NCBI GenBank assembly: GCA_040753795.1
Contig: JBFMDX010000001.1
Span: 62,001 to 126,000 of the forward strand
Reading direction: 5' to 3'
From: Thermodesulfobacteriota bacterium
Lineage (GTDB): Bacteria; Desulfobacterota; Desulfobacteria; Desulfobacterales; Desulfosudaceae
Length of the DNA: 64,000 nt
In this document: piece after piece, positions 51,623 to 60,681 of the stretch
How the letters are laid out: every line of letters begins with the position of its first letter
How positions within the stretch are numbered: the stretch's first letter is position 1
Notes under the pieces: generated by a model
The model's input: the letters and a program-made list of their open reading frames with translations, nothing else
Databases searched by the model: none
What the model was told of the DNA's origin: nothing
Position numbers and translations under genes: made by a program

Positions 51623-53317
51623 TTATCCGTCCAGCCCCAGTGTTCCCCCCGGATTCATGATGTTGTTGGGGTCAAAATGTTTTTTAATGGCCTTTAAGAC
51701 CGCCATCTGTTCCTTGCCCAGGTGCTTTTCCATCCAGGGCCCCATCATTTTCCCCGCGCCGTGGTGATGGCTCAATGATCCGCCGTGCTTTTCGATCTGT
51801 TCGATGACGTTCCGCTGAAACTCCAGAAACTCTTTGGCGGGCATGGATCGCCTTAGAAAGATAAAATAGAGGTTTGTGCCCTGGCGGTAAAAATGCGAGG
51901 AGTGGGTCATGCAGATGGTGTGTGGGTGACTTTTGATGTAAGCGCGGACCCCCTGATGCAGGCGGTGCAGGTTGTCCCAGGTGACCGATGATTCCAGGGT
52001 ATCGATAATCACGCCGTAATCATTCAGGTCTTCCCGCATAAACGGATCGCTGAAGCGGCCGTGCATCCACTTGTTCATGGGGTAGCTGGTCAGGTACATT
52101 CCGTTATAACTAGCGCAAATCTCTTTTATATTTTTCTTCACTTGAAATGCAAATTTTTTATTTCCGTCTGACTGGCCGATGAGCAGGCAGCGTCTTCCCG
52201 GTTTCTGATTGCGGAAAATCATCAGTTTATCCAGGGGTGATCCGGAGATGCCGAACATTTTCATGGCAATGTCCGTTTCTTCGGCATCGGATATGCGCAA
52301 GATGGCGGGCATGCCGAATTCTCCCTGGCAGATATCCCGGGCGGCATTCACGGCGGATTCCCAGTCCGGCATCATGTAGGAGAAAGGTTGGCGATTTTCC
52401 GGAAAATACCTAAAAATTTTCATTGTAACTGCAACAAGTACGCCGAAGCACCCCTCGCTGCCTTTCATGATGTCGTTGACCTTGGGACCGGTAGCGGTGG
52501 CAGGAAACGGCAGGGTGGTGAAAGATCCCGTGGGTGTAACATATTCCTGACTGATAACAAGGTCATAGGCATCACCGTAATAAGAAGAATTCTGGCCGGC
52601 GCCTAGGGTAACCACCCAACCGCCCACGGATGAATATTCAAAGGACTGGGGAAAATGACCGCCGGTGTAGCGGTAGGCGGCCTTGAATCTCTCCGGCGCG
52701 CTGTTTAAAATCTTCTCATACTCCGGTCCCATCATCCCTGCTTCCACGGTTATGGTCTGACGGGTTTCATTAAAATCCAGAACGCGGTTCATGTGGGTGT
52801 TCATGGCCAGAGAAATGCCGCCGCGGATGCATGACAGCCCCAGGGTAACGGAACTGCCGCCCCCATACACGTAAACAGGTATCTTTCTCTGGTTGCAGAG
52901 GGCCACGATTTTTTTCACGTCTTCCCTGTGGCGGGGATGCACCACTACATCGGAAATGTTTTCAATGATCTGTTCGCGCAGCTTCAGAATATCTTCCATG
53001 GCCTTGCCGGAAGAATATTTCAGCCGGTTGAAGGTGTCGGTGGACACGTTTTCCTGGCCGACAATGTCCACCAGGTCTTTCAGGTCATTCGAAGAAATCC
53101 CGGGCGGAATTTCCCGGCCGACCTTTTCCTCACCGGTACTGACTTTCCTGGAAAAATCAGCGTCGGTCATGCCGAGGGCGTCTTTGACTGCCTGATAAAA
53201 TCCATGGCTGGGATGTTTGACCCGTTCAGGGGCGCCCCACTTGAAAATGGATCGGAATGATCCTGCCGGCGGCGGTGTATCCGTCCAGTCCGGCGTGAAA
53301 GATTTATTCTGGCTCAT
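51623..53317 (-). CDS. Alkyl-DHAP synthase-like FAD-linked oxidase (VAO/FAD_binding_4 family)
   Basis: 564 residues. FAD-binding PYxGG-type loop VYVYGGGSSVTLG near residue 160, GHFPQSFEYSSVGGWVVT near 235 and KGSEGCFGVLVAVTMKI near 300 match alkylglycerone-phosphate synthase in order, and a triple-His stretch LSHHHGAGK near 525 is like the catalytic His triad of that enzyme. D-lactate or glycolate dehydrogenase is the alternative. Preceded by AAGGAG, 18 bases after the kinase gene. In this operon the AGPS-like reading fits: the upstream genes can supply DHAP from glycerol. Confidence 0.75.
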   Translation of the reverse strand: MSQNKSFTPDWTDTPPPAGSFRSIFKWGAPERVKHPSHGFYQAVKDALGMTDADFSRKVSTGEEKVGREIPPGISSNDLKDLVDIVGQENVSTDTFNRLKYSSGKAMEDILKLREQIIENISDVVVHPRHREDVKKIVALCNQRKIPVYVYGGGSSVTLGLSCIRGGISLAMNTHMNRVLDFNETRQTITVEAGMMGPEYEKILNSAPERFKAAYRYTGGHFPQSFEYSSVGGWVVTLGAGQNSSYYGDAYDLVISQEYVTPTGSFTTLPFPATATGPKVNDIMKGSEGCFGVLVAVTMKIFRYFPENRQPFSYMMPDWESAVNAARDICQGEFGMPAILRISDAEETDIAMKMFGISGSPLDKLMIFRNQKPGRRCLLIGQSDGNKKFAFQVKKNIKEICASYNGMYLTSYPMNKWMHGRFSDPFMREDLNDYGVIIDTLESSVTWDNLHRLHQGVRAYIKSHPHTICMTHSSHFYRQGTNLYFIFLRRSMPAKEFLEFQRNVIEQIEKHGGSLSHHHGAGKMMGPWMEKHLGKEQMAVLKAIKKHFDPNNIMNPGGTLGLDG

Positions 53318-53335
53318 GTTTATCTCTCCTTGGGA

Positions 53336-54886
53336 TTATTTTTCAGGATATCCGGTAATATCTCGTATCTCCTCATAAAGCGGCGCCAGGGCGTCGTACA
53401 TCCGCTGATACACCCGGTCATACAACGCCTCATAAATCTCAACCGCCTCCGGATTGGGATCAAACTGTTTTTCGTGGGTAACCATGCCGTTGATGGCCTG
53501 GGGAAAGGAGTCGTAAAGTCCTGTCCCCACGGCGGTGACAATGGCCGCTCCCAGGCCCGATGTCTCGTGGGTTTTCCCCCGGACCATGGGCAGGTTGAAG
53601 ATATCGGCCACAATTTTGCAGATTTCGTCGCTCTGGGAGGCGCCGCCGGACACGGCCGCTGACTGGGCCGACATTTTCCCGGCTTTTTCCATTTTTTCCA
53701 GCCCGTCCTTCAGGGCGAAGCCCAGCCCTTCAATGACGGCGCGGTAAATCATTCCTTTGGTATGCACGTCGCCGAAGCCGATCATGGCGCCCTTGGCGGC
53801 CGGGTGTTTGAGACCCGGGCTCCAGTAAGGCTGCACCACCAGGCCCATGGAGCCCGGCCGGGTCTGAGCCAGGTGCTGGTTTAAAACGACTTCGGCGGGG
53901 ATGCCCTGCCGGGCGGCCTCCTGGACTTCCTCGTGGGCGAATTCGTTCTTGAACCAGGAGATCATCCAGAAGCCGCGGAAGATCTCCACTTCGGGATTGT
54001 AGTATCCGGGAATCGGGGCCGGGTAGGGCGGCATGAAGCGGATGGGCTCAAAATATCTGGCGGAAGTGGTCTGGACCGTGGCGGTGGTGCCGAAACTTAA
54101 GCTGACCATGGTCTGGTCGATGACGCCCGCGCCGATGGTTTCGCAGCCCTTGTCCGAGCCGCAGGCGATGACGGGAATCCCGGCCGCGAGCCCGGTGACC
54201 GCGGCCGCGGCATGGGTCACCTTGCCGATCGTTTCTCCGGGCATGACAATGTCCGGCAGCTTTTCCTTTTCCACGGGGAAGAACAGGGAGGAGGGGTCAT
54301 ATTTACCCGCCCACCTGATTTTTTTGTAATTGAAAGGGATATGGCCGATCTGAGATGCCGCGGAATCGGCAAACTCGCCCGTCAGGCGGAAGTTGAGAAA
54401 CCCGGACACCTGCAGATACTTGTGGGTGGCTTCCCATATCTCCGGCTGGTTCTGGCGGATCCAGTTGCATTTGCCCTCGGCCTGAAGCTCGGCAATGGCT
54501 TCTTCCATATTAATAAGGCGTAAAACCGGCTTCAGGACGGCCGGGGGAACAAACGGCGGTTCGGCCTTGCGCTGGTCCAGCCAGATAATGGCCGGACGCA
54601 GGGGCATGCCGTTGCGGTCTACGTTGATCATGCTGGCCCGCTGGGAGGTGACGCCGATTCCGGCAACGGCCAAAAAATGATCCGGCGCGTCATTCTGCAG
54701 ACGCCGGCAGGCCTGGCCGACACTGGTCCAGAACACCTCCGGGTCCTGTTCCGCCCAGCCGGGCTTGACGCTGTAGTAGGGCGCGTATTCGATCTGCGCC
54801 CTTGCCAGCATATCCCCGTTGACGGAAAAGAGCAGCGCCCGCAGGCTCTGGGTTCCGCAGTCGATGGATAGGAGCGTTTTATTCAT
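53336..54886 (-). CDS. FGGY-family carbohydrate kinase (glycerol/xylulose kinase-like)
   Basis: 516 residues. Opening SIDCGTQSLRALLF phosphate loop, catalytic region QRASMINVDRNG, ATP site SGGASQSDEICKIVADI and RGKTHETSGLGAAI. FGGY kinases phosphorylate glycerol, ribulose, xylulose and other polyols. The C-terminal ASQ motif is the second family signature (GGAxQS). With a G3P-dehydrogenase-like neighbour, glycerol is the likeliest substrate. AGGAG precedes the ATG. Confidence 0.9.
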   Translation of the reverse strand: MNKTLLSIDCGTQSLRALLFSVNGDMLARAQIEYAPYYSVKPGWAEQDPEVFWTSVGQACRRLQNDAPDHFLAVAGIGVTSQRASMINVDRNGMPLRPAIIWLDQRKAEPPFVPPAVLKPVLRLINMEEAIAELQAEGKCNWIRQNQPEIWEATHKYLQVSGFLNFRLTGEFADSAASQIGHIPFNYKKIRWAGKYDPSSLFFPVEKEKLPDIVMPGETIGKVTHAAAAVTGLAAGIPVIACGSDKGCETIGAGVIDQTMVSLSFGTTATVQTTSARYFEPIRFMPPYPAPIPGYYNPEVEIFRGFWMISWFKNEFAHEEVQEAARQGIPAEVVLNQHLAQTRPGSMGLVVQPYWSPGLKHPAAKGAMIGFGDVHTKGMIYRAVIEGLGFALKDGLEKMEKAGKMSAQSAAVSGGASQSDEICKIVADIFNLPMVRGKTHETSGLGAAIVTAVGTGLYDSFPQAINGMVTHEKQFDPNPEAVEIYEALYDRVYQRMYDALAPLYEEIRDITGYPEK

Positions 54887-54936
54887 TTTTTAACTCCTGT
54901 CTTTGGGAAATTGCTTGTTCGATTAATTTTATAATG

Positions 54937-54966
54937 GTTTAGTTGTTGAGGCGTTTAGTTGTTGAG
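54937..54966. repeat. Tandem 14-base direct repeat
   Basis: GTTTAGTTGTTGAG at 54937-54950 and 54953-54966, two bases apart, in the 140-base gap between the kinase and the G3P dehydrogenase-like gene. The following CTCAACTCCTCAAC is partly complementary. Confidence 0.7.
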
Positions 54967-55026
54967 AAGGATTCAGAGAATCAAGTAGCCTCACCCCTCA
55001 ACTCCTCAACGGCGCGGAGCGCCATC

Positions 55027-56583
55027 TCAACCCACCGGCGGTCCGTAATATTTTTTCCACGTCTCGAGATAATGGTTTTTCTCGGTCTGCCACCGGGTCT
55101 CATCCCAGCCCAGGGAAGACCGGCACAGGGAACCGATTTTTTCAAGATGCGCGCTGCCGCCGTCCCTCGCCACCAGACCCAGGCGGACACGGCGCAGCAG
55201 CAGGTCGGTCAGGCGCCGGACCTGTTCGCTCCTGGCGGCATGGATCACTTCGCCCCACAAAATATTGGTCTCCGGGATCGTTTCGGCGGTGTTTTTCAGG
55301 CAGTAGTCAAGGATGGGGTCGGCCTGCTGCCCGTAGCGGCCGTAAAGCCGGCGCCGGGTATCCGGGGCAATGGACGCCGGCAGGTCCTGTCGCTGCTTCG
55401 GAGTAGTGAACACCGGTTCCCGGTCCGGAGGCAGGGTTTGTTTGGGAAGATACTCCCCGGCCTCTTTCAGCGCGTCTCTGGCCAGCAGCCGGAAGGTGGT
55501 CAGTTTCCCGCCGGTGACGGTGACCAGGCCGTTGTTTTTCCAGACCACATGCTCCCGTGATTCCTGGGAGGCCGCCTTGTGCCCGGTGCTGAGAACCGGC
55601 CTGACCCCGGCGATGGTGGCGATGGCGTCGGATTTTTTCAAGGGCAGATCCGGCATGATGAATTTGATCCCCTCCATCAGGTAATCGGCCTCCGCCGTGG
55701 AGATGGCCGGATTCAGGTTCATGTCCTGATCATGATCGATGTCGGTGGTGCCCAGGATGGCTACCCCCTCCCAGGGGAACATGAACACCGGCCGCTTGTC
55801 CGCCGGGTGCATGAAGCTGACGACGCTGTCCACCGGGAACAAGTCCTTGGGAAAAATCAGATGGCTGCCGCGCAGGGGGCGCAGGTGAAGCCCGTGCTGG
55901 GGCGACGGCTGAAGGGTTTCGGCCCAGGCGCCGGTGGCGTTGATGACCGCCCTGGTCCGCAATTCGGCTTCCTGGCCCGTCAGCGTGTCTTTTACCGTGA
56001 CGCCGGAGACATTCCCCTGCCGGTCCCGGAGGATCTCCCGGACGCCGGCATAGTTGACGGCGCAGCCGCCGACCGCGATTGTTTCATTGATCAGCCGCAG
56101 GACCAGCCTGGCGTCGTCCACCTGGGCGTCCTTGAAATAAAATCCGCCGGCCAGGTGATGCTGACGCAGAAACGGAATGCGCCGGGTCATTTCTGCGGCG
56201 CTGTAACCGACGTGCTGTTTTTCCAGGGCCATCAGGCTGTAAACCATCAGGCCGATACCCATGATTTTTTTGGAAGGGCTGCGGTCCGTGAACAGGGGCA
56301 TCAGGAAACCCAGGGGATCGATCAGCCCCGGCGCTTCGTTCAGCAGGCGCTGACGTTCCCTGACTGAGGCCCGGGTCAGCAGGGGCTTGCCTTCCTTAAG
56401 GTAACGCAGGCCCCCGTGCACCATTTTGGAAGACCGGCTGGAGGTGCCCCAGGCAAAATCCTGTTTCTCCACCAGCAGGGTCCGCAGCCCCATGCGCACG
56501 GCTTCGCGGAAAATGCCCGCGCCGGTGACGCCGCCGCCGACGACAATCAGATCCCAGTCCTTTTTAATATCGGTAAGATTCAT
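55027..56583 (-). CDS. glpD: FAD-dependent glycerol-3-phosphate dehydrogenase (GlpD-like)
   Basis: 518 residues from ATG 56583, ten bases after GGGAG; the longer frame begins inside the regulator gene. Dinucleotide fold VVGGGVTGAGIFREAVRMG, then KTRR-type loop LVEKQDFAWGTSSRSSKMVHGG, RPLRGSHLIFPKDLF and the C-terminal DAO domain. Oxidises G3P to DHAP, passing electrons to menaquinone. Two bases after the GntR gene stop. Confidence 0.92.
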   Translation of the reverse strand: MNLTDIKKDWDLIVVGGGVTGAGIFREAVRMGLRTLLVEKQDFAWGTSSRSSKMVHGGLRYLKEGKPLLTRASVRERQRLLNEAPGLIDPLGFLMPLFTDRSPSKKIMGIGLMVYSLMALEKQHVGYSAAEMTRRIPFLRQHHLAGGFYFKDAQVDDARLVLRLINETIAVGGCAVNYAGVREILRDRQGNVSGVTVKDTLTGQEAELRTRAVINATGAWAETLQPSPQHGLHLRPLRGSHLIFPKDLFPVDSVVSFMHPADKRPVFMFPWEGVAILGTTDIDHDQDMNLNPAISTAEADYLMEGIKFIMPDLPLKKSDAIATIAGVRPVLSTGHKAASQESREHVVWKNNGLVTVTGGKLTTFRLLARDALKEAGEYLPKQTLPPDREPVFTTPKQRQDLPASIAPDTRRRLYGRYGQQADPILDYCLKNTAETIPETNILWGEVIHAARSEQVRRLTDLLLRRVRLGLVARDGGSAHLEKIGSLCRSSLGWDETRWQTEKNHYLETWKKYYGPPVG

Positions 56584-56585
56584 GG

Positions 56586-57290
56586 CTATTGCTCCCTCGG
56601 ATTTTCTTGAAACGTTTTCCATATTTTCAGGCTTTCCTCCATGGCCTTGCGGACAATGCCTTCGACCGTCGTTTTCCGGCGGATGGCCCGGTCCAGCTTG
56701 CGATAATATCCGGCCGAGGCCGCCCGTCCTTCCGGGAGGGTGAAATAGCGCTCGCCCAACGCTCTGAAAACCGGCGCGAAATCATTCAGAATCAGCGGAC
56801 TGATCATGTTGTCGCTGAACTTGGCCATCAGAGATTGCAGCTCCCAGTCAAAGACGGAGTAATCCGCAGGGGATTGGCCGAGTGTTTCGGCCGTTTCCAG
56901 GTGCTTGAGGAATTGATCCGCATGATTTCGGATCGCCGTGCCGGCGCAGGCCGGCATGAAGACCGCCCGGGCCTGAAGCAGATGCGCGATAAATTCGCCC
57001 GGCAGGTAATCCGTAAAATTGACCAGGGTCTTGAGAATGCCCAGGCCGCCCTCCCGCCAGTAATGATTGACGACGGTTGGCTTACCATGCTGAATGGTGA
57101 TCCAGCGATCGCCGGCCAGGCGCTGCAGAACTTCTCGCAGGGTCTGGCGGGTGACGTTCAATTGCTCGGCCAGCACCCGTTCCGCCGGCAGGGAGGATCC
57201 CGGCGGATAGGTTTCATCCAGAATGGCCGTCACCAGCCGGTGCTCGGCAAACTGGGCGGGACGGAAAATCGTTTTTTCGGTCTGAACCAT
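56586..57290 (-). CDS. GntR-family regulator with FCD domain
   Basis: 234 residues. N-terminal winged helix (PAERVLAEQLNVTRQTLREVL near residue 37-57) and a C-terminal helical FCD ligand-binding domain (residues ~100-230) as in FadR/LldR. It starts the kinase/dehydrogenase operon and probably represses it through the palindrome at 57303-57322. AAGGAG precedes the ATG. Confidence 0.92.
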   Translation of the reverse strand: MVQTEKTIFRPAQFAEHRLVTAILDETYPPGSSLPAERVLAEQLNVTRQTLREVLQRLAGDRWITIQHGKPTVVNHYWREGGLGILKTLVNFTDYLPGEFIAHLLQARAVFMPACAGTAIRNHADQFLKHLETAETLGQSPADYSVFDWELQSLMAKFSDNMISPLILNDFAPVFRALGERYFTLPEGRAASAGYYRKLDRAIRRKTTVEGIVRKAMEESLKIWKTFQENPREQ

Positions 57291-57302
57291 TATTTCTCCT
57301 TA

Positions 57303-57342
57303 CTGGTAGGAGGTCATACCAGATAGCCGGAGCGTTTGTCAA
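57303..57342 (-). promoter_or_regulatory. Operon promoter with GntR-type operator
   Basis: CTGGTA (57303-57308) and TACCAG (57317-57322) form a perfect inverted repeat around eight bases. The minus-strand promoter TTGACA (57342-57337) / TATGAC (57318-57313, 18-base spacer) has its -10 box inside the palindrome, as for a repressor site. Confidence 0.65.
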
Positions 57343-57432
57343 GGGAAAAAAAGCTCGACCCCTTGAATCCTATGCGTTAATTAAATTGGAGCGGACCAAA
57401 CAATGAGAACAATAAAAAAAGGACGGATTTTC

Positions 57433-57882
57433 ATGAAAACCAGTTTCGTTTATCCCATGATGATGCTGGCGGTTATTCTGGCCGGCTGCGCCGGGCGGAC
57501 GCCGTCGCTGGGGGTGACCGGCGGGAGGCTGACACCCTGCCCGGATACGCCCAACTGCGTCAATAGCCAGGCACCGGATGACCGGCACTTTGTCGCGCCC
57601 ATCTCCTATTCCTGCACCCGGGAGGAGGCCCGGCAACGCCTGCTGCAGATAGCGAAAACCACTTCCCGGACGCGACTCCTGGCGGAGGAAGCGGATTATG
57701 TGCGGGTTGAATATACCAGCCTGATTTTCCGGTTTGTCGATGACGTGGAGTTCTATTTTCCGGAGGAGCCGGTTATTCACGTCCGGTCGGCCTCCCGGCT
57801 GGGCTACTCGGACATGGGCGCCAATCGCCGGCGGGTCGAGCGCATCCGGGAACTTTTCTCCGGCACGGACAGCCAAAAATAA
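57433..57882 (+). CDS. DUF1499-family lipoprotein
   Basis: 149 residues from ATG 57433, ten bases after AAGGA; the frame extends ten codons upstream without a ribosome site. Signal peptide with lipobox ILAGC (Cys near residue 18), so it should be an inner or outer membrane lipoprotein. The rest fits DUF1499 (CPDTPNCVNSQAPDDRHFV, the family's Cys-Pro-Asn-Cys start, then FRFVDDVEFYFP). Function unknown. Confidence 0.82.
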   Translation: MKTSFVYPMMMLAVILAGCAGRTPSLGVTGGRLTPCPDTPNCVNSQAPDDRHFVAPISYSCTREEARQRLLQIAKTTSRTRLLAEEADYVRVEYTSLIFRFVDDVEFYFPEEPVIHVRSASRLGYSDMGANRRRVERIRELFSGTDSQK

Positions 57883-57925
57883 ATTCGCGGTTTCTAAAAG
57901 ATGGAGCGCTCAACCAGGATCGGAG

Positions 57926-58663
57926 CTATTTTGGCGCCATCATGTCCGACAGGCACTGGTACTCCATCTGCAGCGAATAATCAAACACCTGGTTGAGCAT
58001 CCATTTGACGTAGAGGTTGACCGCTTTCTTGGTGGAGCGGATGGCCGGCTGGTGGCCCAGGCAGAGCTTGACGGCCATGTCCATCACCGCCCGGTCCAGA
58101 TCCTCATGGGGCACGACCTGATTGAACAGGCCGATGCGCAGGGCCTCCTCGGCGCCGATGACCTCGCCGGTCATCAGCATCTCCTTGGCCTTGTTGACGC
58201 CGACCAGGATGGGCCAGATGACCGCGCCGCCGTCGCCGGCGGCCAGTCCCACCTTGACATGGGTGTCGCCGATTTTCGCCCGGTCCGAGGCGATAACGAT
58301 GTCGGCGAACAGGGCCAGGGTGGCGCCGAGACCGGCAGCCGCGCCGTTGACTCCGGCAATGATGGGTCGGTCGATTTCCATGATGTTGACCAGCAGTTCC
58401 CGGGCTTCGGCAAACACCCGGTCCATGGCCGCCCGGTCCGGTATCGGCTCCTTCAGATCGGCGCCGGCGCAGAAGGCCTTGCCGGCGCCGGTGATGGTCA
58501 CAACCTTGACCCCCTTGTCTTTGCGGATATCGGCGAAGATCTCGGTCAGTTCCGTGTGAAGCGCCGGTGTTACGGCGTTCATGCGGTCGGGCCGGTTCAG
58601 GGTCAGGCGAAGAATTTCGTCTTTGTTCTCTACGATAATATGCTGGTAGCGATTGTAATCCAT
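57926..58663 (-). CDS. Enoyl-CoA hydratase/isomerase (crotonase family)
   Basis: 245 residues. Crotonase motifs: KVVTITGAGKAFCAGADLKE (oxyanion-hole loop near residue 60) and VNGAAAGLGATLALFADIVIAS (near 110). The second acid/base Glu of hydratases is not clear: the position after the second loop reads IGDTHVKVGLAAGDGGAV, so a hydratase, isomerase or other crotonase activity are all possible. Strong AGGAGG before the ATG. Confidence 0.88.
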   Translation of the reverse strand: MDYNRYQHIIVENKDEILRLTLNRPDRMNAVTPALHTELTEIFADIRKDKGVKVVTITGAGKAFCAGADLKEPIPDRAAMDRVFAEARELLVNIMEIDRPIIAGVNGAAAGLGATLALFADIVIASDRAKIGDTHVKVGLAAGDGGAVIWPILVGVNKAKEMLMTGEVIGAEEALRIGLFNQVVPHEDLDRAVMDMAVKLCLGHQPAIRSTKKAVNLYVKWMLNQVFDYSLQMEYQCLSDMMAPK

Positions 58664-58760
58664 GGTTTTCCTCCTGCCGCGGGTTTACGTTTTGAACCTG
58701 ATGTATATCAGTAATGGATGTTATTTTCCACCTGGTTCCTGGCCGGTGCCCGGAAAACCG

Positions 58761-58789
58761 TTGACATGACAGGCCACCCTTGTTATGGA
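58761..58789 (+). promoter_or_regulatory. Possible promoter of the Fe-S protein gene
   Basis: TTGACA (58761-58766), 17 bases, TATGGA (58784-58789), about 85 bases before the start. Confidence 0.35.
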
Positions 58790-58873
58790 TAATACTCATA
58801 AAACAGCTTGTTACCTTAATGGTATCCCATACAGACAGCCGTCAATCCCTCTTTAACGGACAGGAGCCGACCA

Positions 58874-60037
58874 ATGAGCGACAAAGAAGCCGTGGAACAG
58901 AAGTTTAAACAGGCCGCCGGGCTGATCTCCAGCGCGGGCATGATCCCCTTTGCGATTACCGACACGCTGATGGAAATCATCCGGTTCTACCTGGATGAAG
59001 ACGATGCCGATTTCATCAACGCCTCTTTTGACAGGAGCAAGTCGCTTTCCTACGATCAGCTCAAGGCCAAGACCGGGTTTTCGGATGAACGCATCCGGAC
59101 CAAAACCGAATCGCTGGCAAAAAAAGGCATTATCTTCAACCAGCCCAACACCCAGGGCGTCATCGTCTACAAGCTGCTGCCCCTGATTCTGGTGGGGACT
59201 TTTGAATACACTTTCATGACCAGGCTGCCGGAAGGCAAAGAGCGGGAACCCCTGGGGAAAATCGCCCGGCTCTATCACCAATTGCTGACGGAACTGCGCG
59301 ACAACATGCAACGCAGCTATGATAGCCTGCTGCCCATCTTCGAGCACCAGCCGCCGGTCGACCGGACCGTGCCTGTTCGCACCACCGAAGACGGCCGGAC
59401 CATCAATATCGTGGTCGACAAGTCCATCAAGGCCGAGGACACGGTCCTGCCGGCCCAGACGGTCGAGGAGATTATCGCCAAGTTTGACGACATCGCCGTG
59501 GGCTACTGCTTCTGCCGTAACTACAACAAGGTCCTGGGCCATGACTGTGAAATCAAGGCGCCCAACGAAGTCTGTTTTACCTTCGGAAAATCCGCCCGAC
59601 ATACGGTGGCCCAGGGGTTTGCCCGGGCGGTGTCCAAAGCGGAGGCCCTGGCCATCATGAAGCAGGCCGAAGAGGGCGGACTGGTTCACAAGGCCTTTCA
59701 CAACGGCTCCAATATTAATAAGGAAGAAAACAGCATCTGCAACTGCTGCAAGGACTGCTGCGACACCTTCACCCTGTGGCGCAACGGCGCCGTCCCCATG
59801 GTCAACTCCACCAATTATCTTTCCGTCATCGACGCCGACGCCTGCACCGGCTGCGGCATTTGCGTGGAACGGTGCCCGGTCGACGCCATATCGTTAAATA
59901 GCGACAGCGTCGCGGTCCGCGTAGAGCAATACTGCATCGGCTGCGGTATCTGCGCCCGGTTCTGCCCGGCCGACGCTATTTCCCTGAAGGAAGGGGCGCG
60001 GCGTGTTTATGTGCCGCCTCCGCGCCTGCGAGTATAA
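58874..60037 (+). CDS. Cysteine-rich ferredoxin-domain protein with N-terminal winged-helix-like part
   Basis: 387 residues. The N-terminal ~100 residues look helical with a winged-helix pattern (FSDERIRTKTESLAKKGIIF). The middle has CFCRNYNKVLGHDC near residue 215 and the cluster CNCCKDCC near 295. The C terminus carries two [4Fe-4S] ferredoxin motifs (CTGCGICVERCP and CIGCGICARFCP). I do not know the physiological role; electron transfer linked to the enoyl-CoA hydratase or an acyl-CoA pathway is possible. The extra Cys clusters might bind further Fe-S centres or zinc. Confidence 0.75.
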   Translation: MSDKEAVEQKFKQAAGLISSAGMIPFAITDTLMEIIRFYLDEDDADFINASFDRSKSLSYDQLKAKTGFSDERIRTKTESLAKKGIIFNQPNTQGVIVYKLLPLILVGTFEYTFMTRLPEGKEREPLGKIARLYHQLLTELRDNMQRSYDSLLPIFEHQPPVDRTVPVRTTEDGRTINIVVDKSIKAEDTVLPAQTVEEIIAKFDDIAVGYCFCRNYNKVLGHDCEIKAPNEVCFTFGKSARHTVAQGFARAVSKAEALAIMKQAEEGGLVHKAFHNGSNINKEENSICNCCKDCCDTFTLWRNGAVPMVNSTNYLSVIDADACTGCGICVERCPVDAISLNSDSVAVRVEQYCIGCGICARFCPADAISLKEGARRVYVPPPRLRV

Positions 60038-60062
60038 AAACTATTCATGAAAGGAGACGTCC

Positions 60063-60665
60063 ATGAACACTTCAAAATTGATCGGGTTGCTGCTGGTCAC
60101 AGCTATCGCTGTCTTTGCTTTTCCCGCCGCCGCCCTGGCGGATGATGTCGAGACGTATATCAATGAGGGCCTGAAGTATTACAAGGAAGGCAAGTTTTCC
60201 GAGGCGGTTTCCAGTTTGAGCGCCGCCGAACAGCTCATCCAGCAGAAGAAAAGCAGCGGCCTGGAAGGCTTTCTGCCCAAGCCCCTGGCCGGATGGGAGG
60301 CGGAGGACGCTACTTCCCAGGCCGCGCCCGCCGCGTTTCTGGGCGGCGGCATTACGGCCGAACGCAGTTATACGAAAGGCGACAGCTCTGTCCGGGTTCA
60401 GATCATGGCCGATTCACCCATGCTCCAGAGCGCGCTGATGATGATCTCCAATCCCATGTACGCCACGGCCGACGGCGGCAAGCTGGAGCGCATCGGCAAC
60501 CAGAAGGCCGTTATAAAATTTGATGCCGCTGATAAATCGGGTAACCTTCAGCTGGTCGCGGCCAACCGTTTTCTGGTGCAGATCGAAGGCAGCAACATCA
60601 CGGCTCAAGAGCTCAAGGATTATGCCGCTGCCATCGATTATGACAAGCTGGCGACCCTTCCCTGA
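60063..60665 (+). CDS. Exported protein with a TPR-like start
   Basis: 200 residues. Signal peptide IGLLLVTAIAVFAFPAAALA with cleavage before DDVET. Then one TPR-like helix pair (YINEGLKYYKEGKFSEAVSSL) and a mixed domain of ~120 residues (PLAGWEAEDA, RSYTKGDSSVRVQIMADSP) that I cannot name. GAAAGGAGACG precedes the ATG; likely cotranscribed with the Fe-S gene 25 bases before. Confidence 0.72.
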   Translation: MNTSKLIGLLLVTAIAVFAFPAAALADDVETYINEGLKYYKEGKFSEAVSSLSAAEQLIQQKKSSGLEGFLPKPLAGWEAEDATSQAAPAAFLGGGITAERSYTKGDSSVRVQIMADSPMLQSALMMISNPMYATADGGKLERIGNQKAVIKFDAADKSGNLQLVAANRFLVQIEGSNITAQELKDYAAAIDYDKLATLP

Positions 60666-60681
60666 TTCGTAAGACAGGCCA

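Noticed and set aside
54937-54966. Tandem 14-base repeat as part of a CRISPR array or transposon end
   Set aside because: Only two copies with a two-base gap, no spacers and no flanking inverted ends or transposase.
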